Shown here in pieces: positions 60,241 through 64,000 of a stretch of 64,000 nt of DNA. The notes beneath the pieces were generated by a model that saw only the letters and a program-made list of their open reading frames with translations, was not told the DNA's origin and searched no databases. The stretch is taken from contig NZ_BDQK01000017.1 of the NCBI RefSeq assembly GCF_003864295.1, forward strand, positions 248,001 through 312,000, written 5' to 3'. How positions within the stretch are numbered: position 1 is the stretch's first letter; every line of letters starts with the position of its first letter. The position numbers and the translations under genes were made by a program. The stretch comes from Aphanothece sacrum FPU1. Lineage in GTDB: Bacteria > Cyanobacteriota > Cyanobacteriia > Cyanobacteriales > Microcystaceae.

Positions 60241-60447
60241 TTAAGCTAACTGTAGCATCTGTGGAGTTGGTAAAGGTTTATTCACTTGATTATAAGCATA
60301 TATTAAATCCTCTAAAACTTCTTTAGCATTTTCAAGAGCTTCTTCATAGGTTTTCCCGTGAGTTCGAGCATATTTACCCCATTCCGGTAAACTGGCAATA
60401 TATGAACTATCTTCCTCAGACCATTGAATTAAAATGCTATACTTCAT
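60241..60447 (-). CDS. hicB: HicB-type antitoxin
   Basis: The 68-residue protein has the HicB fold MKYSILIQWSEEDSSYIASL and GKTYEEALENAKEVLEDLI. It binds and blocks HicA and lacks the longer C-terminal DNA-binding arm of large HicB proteins. Downstream of hicA with a 4-base overlap. ATG 60447. Confidence 0.9.
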   Translation of the reverse strand: MKYSILIQWSEEDSSYIASLPEWGKYARTHGKTYEEALENAKEVLEDLIYAYNQVNKPLPTPQMLQLA

Positions 60448-60668
60448 GATTCATCCCCTTGTTCTAATTGTTCTAATTCTTTAACTGCTGCTAGGACATC
60501 TTTTTCTTGATAAGGTTGGGCATCTTTACTATCTTTACCAGAAAGGACTACAGGATTTATTATAAGGGGATGAACCCAGTAAGAATGACTGCCTTTTCCC
60601 CGTTTAGGTAAGAGTGTAAATCCTGCTTTTTGTAATATTTGTTTTAATTCTCTTATCTTTTTTGGCAT
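60444..60668 (-). CDS. hicA: HicA-type toxin
   Basis: The 74-residue double-stranded-RNA-binding-like mRNA interferase has KIRELKQILQKAGFTLLPKR followed by GKGSHSYWVHP, with the catalytic His in GSHSYW. It precedes hicB, the usual order. ATG 60668. Confidence 0.9.
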   Translation of the reverse strand: MPKKIRELKQILQKAGFTLLPKRGKGSHSYWVHPLIINPVVLSGKDSKDAQPYQEKDVLAAVKELEQLEQGDES

Positions 60669-60781
60669 CTTATAATCCTAACATATTTGGTCTGTATTAT
60701 CCACTTTTCCAGATATATTTGATAATCTTCCCATTAAATCATTACCTCATTATTTCCGTGCTTAGTCTGAACATTAAATTA

Positions 60782-60978
60782 ATAATTCGTAGGGTGGGTT
60801 AGACACGGCTATAATTTTGAGAAAAAACTAATAAATTTTAATTCGCGTCGTAACCCACCATCTTAATTTTTTATCATACCGTAACGCACTAAAATTAACT
60901 AGTTTAGGTGCGTTACGCTGCGCTAACACACCCTACTGGAGTGAGATTTGTTGGGTTTCGTTCCTCAACCCAACCTAC
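60782..60978. repeat. Three dispersed palindromes between hicA and amidase gene
   Basis: In order: GGTGGGTTAGACACGG to CGTCGTAACCCACC (60788-60862), GGTGCGTTACGCTGCGC with its mate (about 60909-60937), and TTGGGTTTCGTTCCTCAACC (60951-60970). Each is a member of a family found elsewhere in the window (6744, 20439; 30762, 32439; 52480). The last lies against the stop of the amidase gene at 60965. No gene between 60669 and 60964. Confidence 0.6.
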
Positions 60979-62392
60979 TACTGCCAATGGGTAAATTTTG
61001 AGGCTTAAATAAAGAGGAGTTAATTGCCATTTCTAACTGGGATGCTAAACTAATTAAAGTAAGTTCATCTGCTGGTTTTCCTATTAATTGAATCCCTACA
61101 GGTAAACCGTTTTCATCTTGGGTTACAGGTAAACTAATAGCAGGTAAACCACTGGCATTAAAGGCTGGACAAGGAGCCACCCAATTGATAATATTGGTTA
61201 AAGTTTCTTCTGGGGATAAATTGGCCCATGCCCCAACTTTTATCGGTTGATGTAAATAAACAGGCAACAATAACACATCAAACTGATCAAAAAAAGCAAC
61301 TAATTGACGGGAAAAAATCTGCATTTGATGCACTGCTTGTAAATAGTCTCCAATGGTTCCCGCTTGTTCTTTTAACCAACAATTCATCGAACTTAACGCT
61401 TCATCTGGAAGTCTAGCCGCATTCACTCCCGCTTGCCAAATTCGTGTAAATGGCTTAATTAAGGGTTCAACATTTGGATAATGTACTTCTAAATGATGCC
61501 CCATTTCTTCTAATAATTTAGCTGCCTTTTGTACCGCATCTTTAACAATAACTTCAGTCTCATTAAAGGGAGGAAGGGTATCAGAAAAAGCAATTTTAAG
61601 AGGCGTAGAAATCTGTTGAGTCGCCGCTAAAAAAGAAATTTCCGGATCAGGCAACCAATAAGGATCACCCGTAATATAACCTGACATGACATCCAATAAA
61701 GCCGCCCCATCTGCTACAGTACGGGTTAAGGGGCCATTAACAGAAATACCACTTTGATAGTCTCCCACAGGGGCATGAGAAACCCTTCCTTTTGCGGGTT
61801 TTATGCCCACCAAGCCACAACAAGCAGCCGGGCCACGAATTGACCCACCACCATCAGAACCTTGGGCTATGGCGCATAAACCTGCGGCTACGGCAGCAGA
61901 TGATCCCCCACTCGATCCTCCTGATGTATAATCTAAATGCCAAGGGTTACGGGTGGGGAGAAATCCTGGGGGTTCTGTGTAAGGAAATGAGCCTAATTCG
62001 GAGGTGGCGGTTTTCCCTAAAATAATACATCCTGCCCCTTTTAGACGCATTACTATCCCATCATCATATGTAGCGATATTATTTTTCAAGGCAGCTACTC
62101 CATAGGTTAAGGGCATTCCTGCTACAGCGTTGAGATCTTTAATAGCAGTGGGAACGCCAAAAAAGGGAGGTAAATGATTAATATTTGGGGTATTTGCTAA
62201 TTGTTCCGTTTTGTTTTTAGCATCATTTAGGGCAGTTTCGGCCGCAACATGGAAAAAACTACCTAATTGGGGGTCATATTGTTCAATCCGATCTAGATAA
62301 ACTTGGGTTAATTCTAAGGGGGAAATCTGGCGATCGCGGATTGATTTAGCTAAGGTTAAGGCGGGGGTAAATGCTAAGTCAAGGGAATTCAT
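60965..62392 (-). CDS. Amidase-signature family amidase
   Basis: The 475-residue enzyme hydrolyses amide bonds. The Ser-cisSer-Lys triad is visible: K85 ([14 protein letters not shown]), S160 or S161 ([17 protein letters not shown]) and S184 ([12 protein letters not shown]). It differs from GatA by lacking the tRNA-amidotransferase context (no gatB/gatC nearby), so the substrate is an unknown amide. The C-terminus extends a few bases into a dispersed repeat. Start ATG 62392. Confidence 0.88.
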   Translation of the reverse strand: MNSLDLAFTPALTLAKSIRDRQISPLELTQVYLDRIEQYDPQLGSFFHVAAETALNDAKNKTEQLANTPNINHLPPFFGVPTAIKDLNAVAGMPLTYGVAALKNNIATYDDGIVMRLKGAGCIILGKTATSELGSFPYTEPPGFLPTRNPWHLDYTSGGSSGGSSAAVAAGLCAIAQGSDGGGSIRGPAACCGLVGIKPAKGRVSHAPVGDYQSGISVNGPLTRTVADGAALLDVMSGYITGDPYWLPDPEISFLAATQQISTPLKIAFSDTLPPFNETEVIVKDAVQKAAKLLEEMGHHLEVHYPNVEPLIKPFTRIWQAGVNAARLPDEALSSMNCWLKEQAGTIGDYLQAVHQMQIFSRQLVAFFDQFDVLLLPVYLHQPIKVGAWANLSPEETLTNIINWVAPCPAFNASGLPAISLPVTQDENGLPVGIQLIGKPADELTLISLASQLEMAINSSLFKPQNLPIGSSRLG

Positions 62393-62535
62393 GCCTTATT
62401 GGTGATGTTGAACGTTAAACCCAATTTTACCCTGTGTTATCAGTAGTGATATTTCTATTAATCTGATTCTCTAGAGAATTGTTATATTAAGAATTAATAA
62501 GCAATTCTGTCCAAAAATTTGACACAATTGAAAGT

Positions 62536-64000
62536 ATGTCCAAGATGGCTCAGAGCGAATCTACCTCACCTGCTTTACCAAGCCTAGCTATGTCTAATCC
62601 TAACCAATCCACCTCTAAACGAAGATCTTGGCCCTTAATTTTCGGGTTACTCATTGTAATAGCGGGGGCCGGTTGGGGCGGAAATTGGTGGTTAACCAGT
62701 CGTAATAACTCAAATTCTAACCCTGGTGCCTTAGCAAAAGAACCCCCACCCGCTTCAGTCAAGTTAATGACGCTGACAAAGGGAGTCATTGAGAATACCT
62801 CAGAAGTAGTAGGAACCGTTGAAGCTAAAGATGCTATCACCCTCAAACCAGAAATAGACGGGCGAATTAGTGATATTTTGGTTAAAGAAGGCGATCGCAT
62901 TCAAAAAGGACAAACTCTTATACGCTTAGATAGTAGTGATTGGGATGCCGAATTATATCAAGCCCAAGCCCAATTAGCAACTACTCAAGCCCGTTTAGCC
63001 GAACTTCAAGCCGGAAACCGTCGAGAAGATATTGACGAAGCGATCGCCCGTCTTAATGAAGCCAAAGCCCGTTTAGCCAATGCCACTAGGGGAAGTCGTC
63101 CCGAAGAAATTGCTCAAGCCCAAGCCCAATTAACTTCTGCGATCGCTGAAGCAGAATTAGCTCAGCAACGAGTAGGACGCTATGAGCAACTTAAAGAACA
63201 AGGGGCCATCTCAGCCGATCAATATCAAGAATATAACACCCAGTCCCGTAGTGCAACGGCTGCTGTAGAGGAAGCTAAAAGTCGCCTCAGTCAACTGCAA
63301 AAGAGTCGGGGATCTGATATTGATGAATTAGCCGCAGCAGTAGAACGAGAGTCCCAAAATGTCCGACGACTGCAAAATGGCCCCCGTTTAGAAGTTATTG
63401 CCCAGGCTAAAGCTGAAGTAGCAGAAGCTAGGGCTAAAGTGCGTATTGCCCAGGTAAACCTCAATAAAACTCAAATTTTGGCTCCAATTTCGGGCATGAT
63501 TGGGGATATGCCTATTGAAGTGGGAGATTATGTTAATGAAGGAGATACTTTAACCACCCTCACAGAAAATAATGTTTTAGAACTTAACTTATCTATTCCT
63601 TTAGAAAAAGCTTCTGAGTTACAGTTAGGTTTACCTGTAGAATTGTTAGATACTCAAGGAAAAGCGACTGCTACAGGAACCATCAGTTTTATCTCTCCTG
63701 ATGTCACTTCTAATTCTCAATTAATTGTAGCTAAAGCAACTTTTACAAATATCAACAGGGAACTCCTTAACCGTCAATTTGTACGAGCTAAAGTTATTTG
63801 GGAAAAACGTCCTGGCATTTTAATTCCAGCGACTGCAGTATCTCGTATTGGCGCACAAACCTTTGTTTTTGTGGCTCATCCCAAGGACAAATCTAAATCA
63901 GAAACTCCCCAATTTATTGCTCAACAAAGACAAGTAGAATTAGGCAGTTTACAAGAAAATAACTATCAGATATTAAAAGGAGTAAACGCTGGAGAAAAAA
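62536..64000 (+). CDS. RND/MFP efflux periplasmic adaptor (HlyD-like), partial
   Basis: Open from ATG 62536 to the window end (488 codons, no stop). Residues 1-35 are a polar lead, then a membrane helix (PLIFGLLIVIAGAGWGG), a lipoyl/barrel half (GTVEAKDAITLKPEIDGRIS), a long Ala/Gln/Glu coiled coil (about 135-310), the second lipoyl half (ILAPISGMIGDMPIEVGDYV) and the beta-barrel region. The inner-membrane pump should follow downstream. HIP1 GCGATCGC sites occur in the coiled coil. The substrate is unknown. Confidence 0.88.
   Translation, partial: MSKMAQSESTSPALPSLAMSNPNQSTSKRRSWPLIFGLLIVIAGAGWGGNWWLTSRNNSNSNPGALAKEPPPASVKLMTLTKGVIENTSEVVGTVEAKDAITLKPEIDGRISDILVKEGDRIQKGQTLIRLDSSDWDAELYQAQAQLATTQARLAELQAGNRREDIDEAIARLNEAKARLANATRGSRPEEIAQAQAQLTSAIAEAELAQQRVGRYEQLKEQGAISADQYQEYNTQSRSATAAVEEAKSRLSQLQKSRGSDIDELAAAVERESQNVRRLQNGPRLEVIAQAKAEVAEARAKVRIAQVNLNKTQILAPISGMIGDMPIEVGDYVNEGDTLTTLTENNVLELNLSIPLEKASELQLGLPVELLDTQGKATATGTISFISPDVTSNSQLIVAKATFTNINRELLNRQFVRAKVIWEKRPGILIPATAVSRIGAQTFVFVAHPKDKSKSETPQFIAQQRQVELGSLQENNYQILKGVNAGEK

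Overview
The window is cyanobacterial chromosome. The evidence is the phycobilin gene pcyA, a plastid-type chorismate lyase, a PAP/fibrillin protein, the cyanobacteria-restricted families DUF2811, DUF2949, TIGR04376, DUF3747 and Slr1339, and many HIP1 octamers (GCGATCGC). The DNA is AT-rich and full of short dispersed palindromes, which recalls unicellular Crocosphaera/Cyanothece/Rippkaea-type genomes. That placement is an inference; no marker here fixes the species. No rRNA, tRNA or CRISPR array was recognised.

Layout. 0-6.5 kb: the tail of a DUF29-like gene, a cluster of DnaA-box-like sequences, two small genes, a lytic transglycosylase, a TPR lipoprotein with a membrane partner and a PEP-CTERM protein. 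6.7-12 kb: the type IV pilus motor operon pilB-pilT-pilC, with a MITE-like element on each side. 12-17.9 kb: PAP/fibrillin, pcyA, a 54-residue TatA, DUF2103, clpS, a coiled-coil/BRCT protein built of near-identical 117-bp repeats, and an adenosine-deaminase-like gene. 17.9-26 kb: an island of toxin-antitoxin-like pairs and Uma2 nucleases around pyrF, an exported protein and recN. pyrF carries a duplicated 5' end flanking a two-gene cassette. 26-32.5 kb: dnaN, an AIPR-family gene with two unknown downstream genes, a PilP-like protein and TIGR04376. 32.5-40.9 kb: response regulator, DUF1232, Uma2, a TerD operon, acetyltransferase and glycosyltransferase (the former ending inside a heptamer array), cobU and a membrane subtilase. 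41-50.6 kb: DHH phosphoesterase, cysK directly abutting an IS607 relic, methyltransferase, small proteins, YggT, a saccharopine-dehydrogenase-like gene and an IS200/IS605 element nested in an older inverted-repeat element. 50.8-64 kb: AmiC amidase, DUF433/DUF5615, SLH/DUF3747 protein, VapBC, YqaE, truB, chorismate lyase, lnt, HicAB, an amidase and the start of an RND membrane-fusion protein that runs off the window.

Working together. Several genes build or remodel the envelope: transglycosylase, AmiC, SLH protein, Lnt, efflux adaptor, pilus motors and polysaccharide enzymes. Others serve housekeeping: pyrF, recN, dnaN, truB, clpS, cysK, cobU, pcyA. Between them sits a heavy load of accessory DNA: eight complete or probable toxin-antitoxin-like pairs, at least one PIN relic, two Uma2 genes, an AIPR-family gene, two insertion-sequence families and many palindromic repeats. 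The candidates most likely to be new biology are the cassette between the two pyrF 5' ends, the AIPR/coiled-coil/123-residue cluster, and the repeat-built BRCT protein.
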